From Fibrobacter sp. UWB2 (lineage in GTDB: Bacteria; Fibrobacterota; Fibrobacteria; Fibrobacterales; Fibrobacteraceae): DNA of 64,000 bases. A program made the position numbers and the translations under genes. The notes beneath the pieces are model-generated. The model was not told the origin of the DNA. It saw only the letters and a list, made by a program, of their open reading frames with translations, and ran no database searches. Positions 25,888 to 35,144 of this stretch are shown one piece after another. Each line of letters begins with the position of its first letter. Within the stretch, counting starts at the first letter, position 1. The stretch is from assembly GCF_002210425.1 (NCBI RefSeq), contig NZ_MWQK01000002.1:620001-684000 (forward strand), read 5' to 3'.

Positions 25888-26610
25888 ATGCTTGCGCGAA
25901 TTTTTTGGCCTTTGTTCTTCGCGACGCTCGTGATTGCACTCCCGTTTCTGCTTTGGAACGGGAAAAGCGAATCCATGAGCTATCGCGAGATGGCGTGCGT
26001 TTTTGAAGAACGCGCGCCGGGTTGCCTTGATTCCATTAGCGACTGGCATGCGGGACTTGCTTACTTTGATAGTAACGTTGCAACGACTCACGATACTTTG
26101 CAATCCTTAAAGAATCTGCTTTGGCAATTCTGGAACATTGAATTTGCAGGGGCGGGCGAGGCGGCTGTTGCAAAAGAATCGGTGCTCCCGCTCCGCGTTC
26201 TTGCAAACAAAAAATCCGGTTGTATGGGGCTTTCTTGGCTTGCGCTTATGGTGGCCGAAGCGCGAGACTTGCATCTTGACGCCATTCTTCTCCCGGGGCA
26301 TGTCTTTTTGCGTTACGGCTCTTCGGACAGTTCCGTGAACTTGGAACCGAATCGTCGTGGTTTTACCTATACCGATGAAGAATATCGTGAAAAGTACCAA
26401 AAAGGCACTTGGACTGGCCTCGAATTTAAACCGCTTGAATCGCGACAGTTCATCGGGCTTGCTGCGTTTGATATCGGCAATTTGTACCTCGAAAACGACA
26501 TTCCGCGTGCGCTCACGTGGTACCGCATGGCCGAAGAATTCTTCCCGGAATATCCGGGAATTGAGGCAAATCAATCCATTGCGAAAAATAGATTGCCAAA
26601 TCCATTCTGA
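25888..26610 (+). CDS. Membrane-anchored SirB1/transglutaminase-like protein
   Basis: The 240 residues begin with one hydrophobic segment (about 5-23). The central part has SGCMGLSWLALMVAEA and LLPGHVFLRYGSSDSSVNLE. This Cys and His arrangement matches the SirB1/transglutaminase-like family, and a TPR-like helical segment (FDIGNLYLENDIPRALTWYR) closes it. It follows the SGNH lipoprotein by 16 bases, so both are probably co-expressed in the envelope. Whether it is a protease, amidase or non-catalytic adaptor cannot be told; the Cys-His pair is present. Confidence 0.65.
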   Translation: MLARIFWPLFFATLVIALPFLLWNGKSESMSYREMACVFEERAPGCLDSISDWHAGLAYFDSNVATTHDTLQSLKNLLWQFWNIEFAGAGEAAVAKESVLPLRVLANKKSGCMGLSWLALMVAEARDLHLDAILLPGHVFLRYGSSDSSVNLEPNRRGFTYTDEEYREKYQKGTWTGLEFKPLESRQFIGLAAFDIGNLYLENDIPRALTWYRMAEEFFPEYPGIEANQSIAKNRLPNPF

Positions 26611-26677
26611 TTACTTATTTTAATTGATGAATCGCTGTTTTAAAGGGGAAAACGGCTAGAGAACGAGTGGTTTGGGC

Positions 26678-26697
26678 TAGCTTAAAAAGCTATTTTT
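26678..26697 (+). terminator. Short hairpin plus T-run before the tandem lipoprotein array
   Basis: TAGCT-TAAAA-AGCTA-TTTTT lies directly before the AGGAG ribosome site of the first array gene. The 5-bp stem is weak; it could separate the array from the two genes upstream or act as a leader element. Confidence 0.3.
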
Positions 26698-26705
26698 AGG
26701 AGAAA

Positions 26706-29552
26706 ATGTCGAAGTCCTTTGCTCATACTTTCTTCTTTGGAAAGGTACTCTTTTTAGTACCGTTTTTGCTCGTTTTCTTTGGTTGTGATACATTTTTTGG
26801 AGAACACGTCTGGCTGAATGCCCCTGTCGAAGCGGACAACGCCCATGACGGACTGATTCTCATCAAGGCTTCGAAGGTAAAAAATTCGAGTGGCGGAACT
26901 CTTTCGTACTTGGGTACGTATGCGTCGTCAGCCAAGGCGAGCGAACGTCCGCAATTACGCGCCGCTTTGAATTATGATTTTTCCATGGGCATGCACGAGG
27001 TCACCTGTGCCGAGTTCAAAAGCATCATGGGGACTACTTTTGACGAACGTTGCAATGGCGAAGATTCGGATCTTTTGCCGGTGACCAAGGTGACTTATTA
27101 CGATGCCGTCCTTTATTCCAACGAACGGAGCAAGCGCGAAGGCTATGACACGTCGTACTCGTACACATTAACGACGTTTGATGGCAATGGAAACTGTATT
27201 TCGATGGAAGGCCTTGTGTTCCATCCGGAAGTTGATGCTTATCGTTTGCCGACCGAAGCGGAGTGGCTCATGGCGGCTGACCGTGACTGGAACCCGTCTG
27301 GGGAATGGAATGCGCAAAATTCTGGGTTCGAACCGAAAAATGTCTGCTCGTATCCTCGCCTTCACGGGGAGTTTTGCGATATGGGCGGTAACGTCAAGGA
27401 ATGGGTCTCGGACTGGCTTGGCTATTTCAAGGATACGACGATTACAAATTATGTCGGTGGGCCCGATGGGGGCGTCCTTGGCGAGCGCGTCATCAAGGGC
27501 GGCAGCTATCGCAACGAACCTTCTGCCATTAAGCTTTATAGTCGTGGCGATGTGTATGTCGTGACCTCTGCCGCAAAGTCTGAATATTTGGGTTTCCGCA
27601 TTGCGTTTGGAAAAATTCCGGGGGCTGTGTGGATGGGGCGCGATGGCAAGGCTCGTGATAGCCGAATCATTCCGATGGCGAGTGCGACAAACATCAAGAA
27701 CGCTTTTGATACGTACCGCACCATGCTCGTTTTCCGAAACGATGTCACGGGCAATTTGGCGTATGTCGATTACGTCAACGGGACTCTTTCCGTTACCGAA
27801 ATTTCGGATTCGATAGATTCGTACCATCCCGATATTTCACCGGATGGAAGGCTTGTGGTTTTCTGCACTGGTATGGAAGGCGTTTCTGGAAAGTCCGAGG
27901 CGTATATCCGTTCGCTTTCGACAAGTAACACAAAGCCCTTGAAAGTCAAGGCCGATGGAAACGTCTCGATTCCGCGTTGGCGCGTGCTCGAAAATGGCGA
28001 TACGGCGATTGTCTATGTGTCCGATGCCGGAAATAACAAAGATGATGGCGAGTTCAAGTCCAAGAGCACATGGATGGTGACGTACGGCAATGGCCGATTT
28101 GGTACGCCTCAGAAACTTTTTGATGGTGCTTACCATGGCGGAATTTCGGATGATTATAAGCTTGCTGTGACCGGAGCGCGCTTGTTGCGTGCTCGAGTGG
28201 CTCCTGCAGGGGGGACGCTTGCGAATGCGCGCGATACCGTCTGGTACAATGGCGAACAGGCTTGCAATGTGTCGCTTGCGACGGATGGCTCCAAACGTGT
28301 GGCTTTCCTCGATTTTGGCGGCAAAACCGGTGCCGATTTTGTGGGGGAAAGCTACGGAACGCATGAACGTTTGTTGATTGCCGATAGCACTGGTAAACTG
28401 ATTAAGGCGATTGCCGCTCCGGTTGGCTATAGCTTTGACCATGCAGAATGGGCGTTGAACTATGTGAGCCCGGACCCGGATGGTGGCCTGATTGTGGCGA
28501 CCCTTACGAATGCCAATGGAGCCCATACAAAAGTAGTCCTTGTGAATGTGGGGGATGGCTCTATTCTGGATTTGGTCGAGGGCGATGAACTTTGGCATCC
28601 GAGTATCTGGCGTAAAAAGATTTATGTGCCAGAAACGGATAAGCTGGACCCCGATAGCGCAGGCGTTTACTTGCGTCCCTCCGATAAGTGGGAATCCGTC
28701 ATTATGCGCTATAAGATGGAACTCCTCTGGAAATACCGCGATTCTGCGAATGTGGTCATTCTGGGGTCTTCGAGGCCGATGTTTGGCGTGACTCCGCTTG
28801 GTTTCAATAAAAAGTTCTTTGCCGTGAATTTTGGTCAAACTCCGAATTCCATATACATGTCGAGAGATTACTTGGACCATTACATCTTCAATCACATGAA
28901 GAACCTCAAGTACATTGTGGTTTCGCTGGACATTGATTTTTGGCACAAGGTAGATGGCCCGTACGGGGATAACTTCTTCTATACCGATTTCAGAAATTAC
29001 CCTGGGTACATTTATGATGAAAACCATGATTTCTGGAAAGACGGCTACCCGGAAGGCTTGCTTGAATTTACGGAAAACTCGGTAGGCTCATCGGATGAAC
29101 GCTATTACATGAAGGATCGTGGACGCTATTCGAATGCCAATTGCGGTTCCTGGCGCGAAGAGCCCGAAATCGAACAGGACAGTCTTTACCTGGATGAACA
29201 CAGAAATTTGATTGACGATAGCAAGGATGCGCTCCTGACTATTATCAAGGAAGCCGCAAAACGCGATATCCGCGTGGTGGGTCTCATTTTCCCGCAAAGC
29301 CCGGCGTATGCAGAAACGGGTGCCTTTGGCCGCTATGGACTCCGTCGTAGTTCTGCGGAAAAGCTGATTAACGAGCTTAAGTCCTTGAATAAGGAATATC
29401 CGAATTTTGTTGTGATGGATGAAAATAAAATGGGGAAGCATGACTATACCGATATGATGGCTGTAGATGAAGACCATCTCTGCTATGGCGGTAGCGTTGT
29501 TTTGACTTCTAGACTGAATGATCTCTTGTTGTCCTGGGAGGCAAAAAAATGA
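26706..29552 (+). CDS. Lipoprotein, FGE-fold + PD40 beta-propeller + SGNH-like (TIGR02171-type), paralog 1
   Basis: The lipobox Cys is at residue 27 (VFFGC). Residues about 50-300 are an FGE/sulfatase-modifying-factor fold: GMHEVTCAEFKSI, YRLPTEAEWLMAA, CDMGGNVKEWVSDWLG and a closing GGSYRNEP...LGFR. The paired catalytic Cys of true FGE are missing. About 320-640 is a PD40/TolB-like propeller (YHPDISPDGRLVVFCTG, IPRWRVLENGDTAIVYV). About 675-945 is SGNH-like with GSSR (about 686-689) and a late DEDHL. I believe this is the Fibrobacter paralogous family TIGR02171, function unknown. AGGAG precedes the ATG, and its end overlaps the next start by four bases. Confidence 0.8.
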   Translation: MSKSFAHTFFFGKVLFLVPFLLVFFGCDTFFGEHVWLNAPVEADNAHDGLILIKASKVKNSSGGTLSYLGTYASSAKASERPQLRAALNYDFSMGMHEVTCAEFKSIMGTTFDERCNGEDSDLLPVTKVTYYDAVLYSNERSKREGYDTSYSYTLTTFDGNGNCISMEGLVFHPEVDAYRLPTEAEWLMAADRDWNPSGEWNAQNSGFEPKNVCSYPRLHGEFCDMGGNVKEWVSDWLGYFKDTTITNYVGGPDGGVLGERVIKGGSYRNEPSAIKLYSRGDVYVVTSAAKSEYLGFRIAFGKIPGAVWMGRDGKARDSRIIPMASATNIKNAFDTYRTMLVFRNDVTGNLAYVDYVNGTLSVTEISDSIDSYHPDISPDGRLVVFCTGMEGVSGKSEAYIRSLSTSNTKPLKVKADGNVSIPRWRVLENGDTAIVYVSDAGNNKDDGEFKSKSTWMVTYGNGRFGTPQKLFDGAYHGGISDDYKLAVTGARLLRARVAPAGGTLANARDTVWYNGEQACNVSLATDGSKRVAFLDFGGKTGADFVGESYGTHERLLIADSTGKLIKAIAAPVGYSFDHAEWALNYVSPDPDGGLIVATLTNANGAHTKVVLVNVGDGSILDLVEGDELWHPSIWRKKIYVPETDKLDPDSAGVYLRPSDKWESVIMRYKMELLWKYRDSANVVILGSSRPMFGVTPLGFNKKFFAVNFGQTPNSIYMSRDYLDHYIFNHMKNLKYIVVSLDIDFWHKVDGPYGDNFFYTDFRNYPGYIYDENHDFWKDGYPEGLLEFTENSVGSSDERYYMKDRGRYSNANCGSWREEPEIEQDSLYLDEHRNLIDDSKDALLTIIKEAAKRDIRVVGLIFPQSPAYAETGAFGRYGLRRSSAEKLINELKSLNKEYPNFVVMDENKMGKHDYTDMMAVDEDHLCYGGSVVLTSRLNDLLLSWEAKK

Positions 29553-32299
29553 AACGAGAAGCCTTTGCAAATATCGGGTTCCTTGCATTTTTTGCGTTGA
29601 CTCTAGCGCTTTTGAATTCGTGTACCGATCACAACAGTTCTCTTTCTTCGGGAGAACCTTCGCCTGTCGATTCGGATATTGAAGGTTTTGCCTTCGTAAA
29701 GGCTAGTGGTCGGTCGGCACTTTTGGGGACTAATTTGAATAGTGCCCGCAAGAGCGATACGCCCCAGATGGAAGCTTATTTTACGTATGACTTTTACATA
29801 GGCGAGCATGAGGTTACCTGTGGTGAGTACCACGCCTTGCGCAAGGAGGCTGGTGCCAAGTGCGATGGCATATATGGTAACAAAAGTCCCATCACGAACG
29901 TGACTTTTTATGATGCAGTCCTTTATGCCAATGCCAAAAGCAAGAGCGAAAACCTTGATACCGTTTATACGTACACTAGCGCTTCTTTTGATGCGTCCGG
30001 CAGTTGCGACAACTTGACGGGACTCATCTTCCATGAAACTGTGAAGGGGTATCGTTTGCCGACGGAAGCCGAATGGGTCTATGTGGCAAGCAAGGGCTGG
30101 GATCCTGAAAAGGGCTGGAATAGCGTCAATTCGGATTATACGTTCCATGATGTGGCGACATCTCCGGCGAACCCTCTTGGCGTTTACGACATGGCTGGTA
30201 ACGTCCTTGAATGGGTAAATGACTGGATGACTTATTTCCAGAAAGAGGCGGTGACTAATTTTGTCGGCGGTGCCGATGAAGGTAGCCTTGGTGAACGCGT
30301 TGTCAAGGGGGGCAGTTACAGGAATGAACCTTTGGCGATAACCTTGTACAACCGTGGCGATGTCTATACGGTGACTGGCTCAAGCAAGGGCGATTATCTT
30401 GGGTTTAGGCTTGCTTTAGGTGAAATTCCCAACGCTTCTTGGCTTGACGAAAACGGCTCTGTCAAGGAATCTGTCGTGAAGTCGCAGATAGCCATTTTCG
30501 AAATGAAACACTTGACGGGAACGTTTGAATCCAAGCTTGTATTCCGCAATGACATATCGAGCAATTTGTCCTTTATTGATTTTGGAAGTGGCGTTATTTC
30601 CGTTGTCGAAATCGACAATACGGAGAAGGCTTATCACCCCGATATCTCACCAGATGGCAAGCGCGTGGCGTATAGCACGAGCATTGAAGGTTTGGGTGGA
30701 GTATCTAGCGTTTATGTGCGCAACCTGGATGCAACGGGTTCGGACCTTGTCAAGCTGGATGTTGAAAATGCCGCTATCCCGCGCTGGAAACTTTTGGAAA
30801 ATGGCGATACGGCGATTGTCTATGTGACTAGTTCCGCAAATAACAAGGACGATGAAGCATTTGCGGCTACGAGCACATGGCAGGTGCCTTTTAACAATGG
30901 CAAGTTTGGCAAGCCCAAAAAGCTCTTTGATGGCGCTTATCATGGCGGCGTGAGTGCGACAAAGCAACTCGCTGTTTCTGGCGCGAGACTTTTGCGTGCT
31001 CGAGTTGCCCCGAGCGGGAAAACGGTTCTTAATGGAATCGATACCGTCTGGTATGGCGGTGAACAGGCTTGTAATGTGTCTTTGGCTAATGACGGTAGCG
31101 ATAGAACGGCCTTCCTCGATTTTGGTGGCAAGACGGGTGCAGAATTTGTAGGCCAGTCTTACCGCACGCATGAACGCCTCTTGATTGCTGATGCGAAGGG
31201 AAAACTCATACAGAGTGTTGCAGCTCCGAAGGGTTATACCTTTGACCATACGGAATGGGTGCTGGGTGGCTCTAATTACGTTGTTGCAACGCTTGCCAAT
31301 GCCAGTGGCGCCCATCAGAAAATCGTATTGATTAACTTGTCCGATAGCACGGTGACAACTCTTGCCGAAGGCGATGAACTCTGGCATCCGTGCCTGTGGC
31401 ATTCTAAAAACCTCTATAACAGCAAGGAACTTGATACCGATAGCGCAGGCGTCTATTATTTGTCCAGTGCCTATTATAGCGCTTTGGAACTTCGTGTGAA
31501 AATGCAGCGATTCTGGGAAAATCGCGATGAAATTACAGCCGTCGCCCTGGGCTCTTCGCGCACGATGTTCGCCTTGCACGACAAGGATGTCGAATCGCAC
31601 CACTTGCTCAATATGGCCTATTCCGCGGGGCAAATTACGGGAATGGGGTATTTGTTTGTCAACTATGTGCTGAACCATCTCAAGAATTTGAAGGTCCTGG
31701 TGCTTGAACTTTCTCCGGACTTCTTATGGTATGACGGCTTTTCGACATGGATAAATATTATATACAATAAGGTCCCGGGCTTCAAGTACGACGAAAACCA
31801 CAATTTCTGGGTTGATGGCTTGCCGGAACATTTTGTCGACGCCGTAAAGGTGACCCCGCGCCCGGAAACGGCGCTTCAGCATCCTTATACGCTAGAAGAT
31901 TTCTTGCTTCCGGATGCTACATGGGGGTATCCGGTATTGCTGAGAGATTCCACGGAGGCTGAATTTGATTCTCCGGTCTACAAGGAAAATTTTGAGTGCT
32001 TTAAGTATGTGATAAAAATAGCTCGTCAGAAGGGGCTCAAGGTCGTTGTGACAATCCTACCGCAGAATCCTGCATACGCAGAGACGGGCTCGTTTGGCGT
32101 TTATGGTCCAAGAAAGAGTATTGCCAAGGATGTTATTGATTCCATAAAGGCAATGGATGTTATATTTTTTGATGAATACAAGTTCGGAGCTCATGACTAT
32201 ACGGACGAGATGGCGTATAACGTTGACCACTTGAGTACATCAGGTGCAAAACAGTACACCCATAGACTTGATTCGTTATTGTCGACTTTAAAAAAGTAG
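29549..32299 (+). CDS. Lipoprotein, FGE-fold + PD40 beta-propeller + SGNH-like (TIGR02171-type), paralog 2
   Basis: The lipobox Cys is residue 25 (LLNSC). The domain order repeats that of the upstream gene: GEHEVTCGEYHAL, YRLPTEAEWVYVA, YDMAGNVLEWVNDWM, GGSYRNEPLAI, then YHPDISPDGKRVAYSTS, and an SGNH-like end with GSSRTMF (about residue 667) and NVDHLS (about 891). Compared with paralog 1 the C-terminal half is more divergent than the propeller. Its ATG overlaps the previous stop (ATGA), with GGGAGG as ribosome site inside the upstream gene, so the two are translationally coupled. Confidence 0.8.
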   Translation: MKREAFANIGFLAFFALTLALLNSCTDHNSSLSSGEPSPVDSDIEGFAFVKASGRSALLGTNLNSARKSDTPQMEAYFTYDFYIGEHEVTCGEYHALRKEAGAKCDGIYGNKSPITNVTFYDAVLYANAKSKSENLDTVYTYTSASFDASGSCDNLTGLIFHETVKGYRLPTEAEWVYVASKGWDPEKGWNSVNSDYTFHDVATSPANPLGVYDMAGNVLEWVNDWMTYFQKEAVTNFVGGADEGSLGERVVKGGSYRNEPLAITLYNRGDVYTVTGSSKGDYLGFRLALGEIPNASWLDENGSVKESVVKSQIAIFEMKHLTGTFESKLVFRNDISSNLSFIDFGSGVISVVEIDNTEKAYHPDISPDGKRVAYSTSIEGLGGVSSVYVRNLDATGSDLVKLDVENAAIPRWKLLENGDTAIVYVTSSANNKDDEAFAATSTWQVPFNNGKFGKPKKLFDGAYHGGVSATKQLAVSGARLLRARVAPSGKTVLNGIDTVWYGGEQACNVSLANDGSDRTAFLDFGGKTGAEFVGQSYRTHERLLIADAKGKLIQSVAAPKGYTFDHTEWVLGGSNYVVATLANASGAHQKIVLINLSDSTVTTLAEGDELWHPCLWHSKNLYNSKELDTDSAGVYYLSSAYYSALELRVKMQRFWENRDEITAVALGSSRTMFALHDKDVESHHLLNMAYSAGQITGMGYLFVNYVLNHLKNLKVLVLELSPDFLWYDGFSTWINIIYNKVPGFKYDENHNFWVDGLPEHFVDAVKVTPRPETALQHPYTLEDFLLPDATWGYPVLLRDSTEAEFDSPVYKENFECFKYVIKIARQKGLKVVVTILPQNPAYAETGSFGVYGPRKSIAKDVIDSIKAMDVIFFDEYKFGAHDYTDEMAYNVDHLSTSGAKQYTHRLDSLLSTLKK

Positions 32300-32324
32300 A
32301 TTATAAGGTATAAGGGGAGCAAAT

Positions 32325-35081
32325 ATGAGATATCTTTTAATTGCTTTATCGGCGCTTTTATATGCATGTACTGATTCTAACAGTACAACGGGATTTAACG
32401 AAGATGCTGTGAATACAGCTGAAGATTCCCTTTCGGGTATGATCCGTGTTTCTGGAAATGCCGTGGCTCACTTGGGAACAAATGACGCTACGGCAAAGTC
32501 TACGGAACGCCCGCAAATGGATGTCCTGTTGACCTATGATTTTTCGATTGGAAAAAATGAGGTGACTTGTGGAGACTTCAATGCCTTGATGAAACCGGCA
32601 ACGGGGCTCAAGGTGAAGTGCATTACGAATATGTATCCGGCAACGGATGTGACTTATTACGATGCGGTGCTTTTCGCGAACGAACGTAGCAAGTCCGAGG
32701 GGCGCGATACCGCCTATACGTATATCGCGACTCAGTTTGATGATGGAAAACATTGTACGAACTTGGATGGTTTTGCCTTCCACCCCGAAGTCGATGGTTA
32801 CCGTTTGCCGACCGAAGCCGAATGGTCTCTTGTGGCGAAGGCAGCTTGGAACGCTGGTGGCTGGACTGCCGAGAATTCGGACTATCAGCTCCATGAAGTT
32901 TGCGGCAAGTTTGATAAGAATACGAAAGTCTGCGATATGCTCGGTAACGCCATGGAATGGGTGAACGATTGGTATGGCGGATTTTTGGATACGACTTTGA
33001 CAAACTATGTGGGGTCTCCGGATGCGGGCATGTTTGGAATGCGCGTGGTCAAGGGCGGTAGCTATAGGAATGCGTTAAATTCAATCCATCTCTACAATCG
33101 TGGCGACGTGTACCCAGTAACTTGCTCGAGCCATGTGGACTATGTCGGGTTCCGCCTGGCTTATGGCTCTATTCCTGATGCGGTGTGGCTTGGCTCTAAT
33201 GGAAAGCCGGCAACAAGCCGCGTTGTATCGCTTGCCAATTCTACAGTCATTCGTTCTCAGACGGGGACATATAAAGTGAAGCTTGCTTTCCGTGACGACC
33301 TTACGGGAAATCTGGCTTATATTGATTACTCGAGCGGCGCTTCGGTTGTAAATGAAATTGTGGATAACATCCCCGTGTACCACCCTGAAATATCACCTGA
33401 TGGGAAAAAGGTTGCGTTCTGCACGAATATTGAAGGCCTTTCAGGAAAGTCTGAAGTTTATGTGCGCGACTTGAATACCTCGGGATCAAACCTCGTGAAA
33501 CTCGATGTCGAAAGTGCCGCAATCCCGCGCTGGCGTGTGCTCGAAAACGGTGATACTGTGATTGTGTATGTGACGGAAGCGGGCAATAACAAGGATGAAG
33601 CTTCATTCAAGACCGCGTCTACGTGGCAGGTCAAGTTTGCAGATGGCAAGTTTGGCAAACCTGAAAAACTTTTTGATGGCGCTTATCACGGTGGTGTCAG
33701 CGAAGACAATCGCCTTGCCGTTACAGGGGCGAGAATCCTGCGTGCACGTATCGCAAAGCCGGGTTCTACAGTTATGACTGATGCGGTTGACACGGTTTGG
33801 TACAAGTATAATGACGAGGCGGAACAGGCCTGCAATGCCTCGCTTGCAAAGGATAGCAGTAAGCGTACCTTGTTCCTCGATTTTGGCGGCAAGACTGGTC
33901 AGAGCTTTGCTGAAACGAGTTACATGACGCATGAACGCTTGCTTGTCGTGGATTCGACGGGAACGCTTGTCCAGTCGGTGGCGGCACCGAGCGGATTTAC
34001 ATTTGACCATAGCGAATGGGCGTTTGGCGCCCGTAACATTGCCGTTGCAACGTTGACAAACATAAATGGTGCGCATTCAAAGATTGTGCTGCTTAATTTG
34101 TCGAAAGATCAGCAAATCGAACTCGCTGAAGGTGATGAACTTTGGCACCCGAATCTGTGGGTGAAAAAGGATTTTGACCTGGATGACGACTTGATGCTCA
34201 ATCTCGATAGTGCAGGCGTGTACTTTAGAGAAGGGCAAGACTGGGCGCACATTTCGATGGGCTACAAGATGTCGCTTTTGTGGAAGTACAGAAACGATGT
34301 CGAAATCCTGTGCGTCGGTAGCTCGAGAACCGAAAATAGTGTGATGGTCACGTCGATTACATCTGGTTTTGCTCTGAACACTGGGCATTCGGGTAACGAC
34401 ATGAACGCCTCGCTTTATGTTGCCGAAAACTATGGCCTCAACCATTTGAAAAAACTGAAGAGCATCGTGGTATCCCTGGATTTGGACCTTTGGCACAACT
34501 CCATGGAATATACGGAAATCCTGATTGCGACGACACCGGGATTTGTGTACGATGCTAGCCATGGATTCTGGACTTCTGGATTGCCGGATGGCTTCTTGGA
34601 AGCGGTTGAGCTTTCTTCGCAGTATTCCGATGTGGCAAGGACGATTTATGAACCTACACGTGGATTCTTTAGCGATGTGGGCTCGGGCTGGGGGAATGCT
34701 TCTGTGGAACTTGACTCTAACTGGCATGGCGATGTCGGCATGCAAAAGATTGAATGGAACATCAAGCGCTTGAAGGACTTCATTATCAAAACGGAACCTT
34801 TGGGCGTGAATATCGTTGGCGTCATTTTCCCGCAGAATCCGGGGTACCGCAATACCGGTTCTTGGGGCCGTTACGGACCGAGACGCTCTGTGGCCAAGGA
34901 TATCATGGATTCCCTCAGCAAGTTCCAGAAACAGTATCCGCATTTCCATGTGCTAGACGAAAATAAGAGTGGATATCATGACTATGAGGATGACTGTGCG
35001 GTAAATACGGACCATCTGAGTTTAATTGGTGCGGCCAAAGTCACGGGGCGTATTGATTCACTACTGAAAACGCTGAAGTGA
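32325..35081 (+). CDS. Lipoprotein, FGE-fold + PD40 beta-propeller + SGNH-like (TIGR02171-type), paralog 3
   Basis: The lipobox Cys is residue 15 (LLYAC), giving the shortest leader of the four. GKNEVTCGDFNAL, YRLPTEAEWSLVA, CDMLGNAMEWVNDWY (GNA in place of GNV) and GGSYRNALNSI mark the FGE-fold. YHPEISPDGKKVAFCTN begins the propeller, and GSSRTENSV (about residue 664) with NTDHLS (about 895) marks the SGNH-like domain. AAGGGGAGC precedes the ATG 25 bases after the previous stop. The family role is unknown; all four presumably sit in the outer envelope as lipoproteins. Confidence 0.8.
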   Translation: MRYLLIALSALLYACTDSNSTTGFNEDAVNTAEDSLSGMIRVSGNAVAHLGTNDATAKSTERPQMDVLLTYDFSIGKNEVTCGDFNALMKPATGLKVKCITNMYPATDVTYYDAVLFANERSKSEGRDTAYTYIATQFDDGKHCTNLDGFAFHPEVDGYRLPTEAEWSLVAKAAWNAGGWTAENSDYQLHEVCGKFDKNTKVCDMLGNAMEWVNDWYGGFLDTTLTNYVGSPDAGMFGMRVVKGGSYRNALNSIHLYNRGDVYPVTCSSHVDYVGFRLAYGSIPDAVWLGSNGKPATSRVVSLANSTVIRSQTGTYKVKLAFRDDLTGNLAYIDYSSGASVVNEIVDNIPVYHPEISPDGKKVAFCTNIEGLSGKSEVYVRDLNTSGSNLVKLDVESAAIPRWRVLENGDTVIVYVTEAGNNKDEASFKTASTWQVKFADGKFGKPEKLFDGAYHGGVSEDNRLAVTGARILRARIAKPGSTVMTDAVDTVWYKYNDEAEQACNASLAKDSSKRTLFLDFGGKTGQSFAETSYMTHERLLVVDSTGTLVQSVAAPSGFTFDHSEWAFGARNIAVATLTNINGAHSKIVLLNLSKDQQIELAEGDELWHPNLWVKKDFDLDDDLMLNLDSAGVYFREGQDWAHISMGYKMSLLWKYRNDVEILCVGSSRTENSVMVTSITSGFALNTGHSGNDMNASLYVAENYGLNHLKKLKSIVVSLDLDLWHNSMEYTEILIATTPGFVYDASHGFWTSGLPDGFLEAVELSSQYSDVARTIYEPTRGFFSDVGSGWGNASVELDSNWHGDVGMQKIEWNIKRLKDFIIKTEPLGVNIVGVIFPQNPGYRNTGSWGRYGPRRSVAKDIMDSLSKFQKQYPHFHVLDENKSGYHDYEDDCAVNTDHLSLIGAAKVTGRIDSLLKTLK

Positions 35082-35144
35082 TAACGGATTTGGTACTTTT
35101 TGGGATGATGGAAAGTTTGTATATTAGTTCCAAGGAATCGTATT

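Noticed and set aside
23940-25976. A 678-residue minus-strand open frame opposite the AlgJ-like gene
   Set aside because: It is rich in His, Arg and Cys with no domain, a typical antisense shadow; it also overlaps the next gene.
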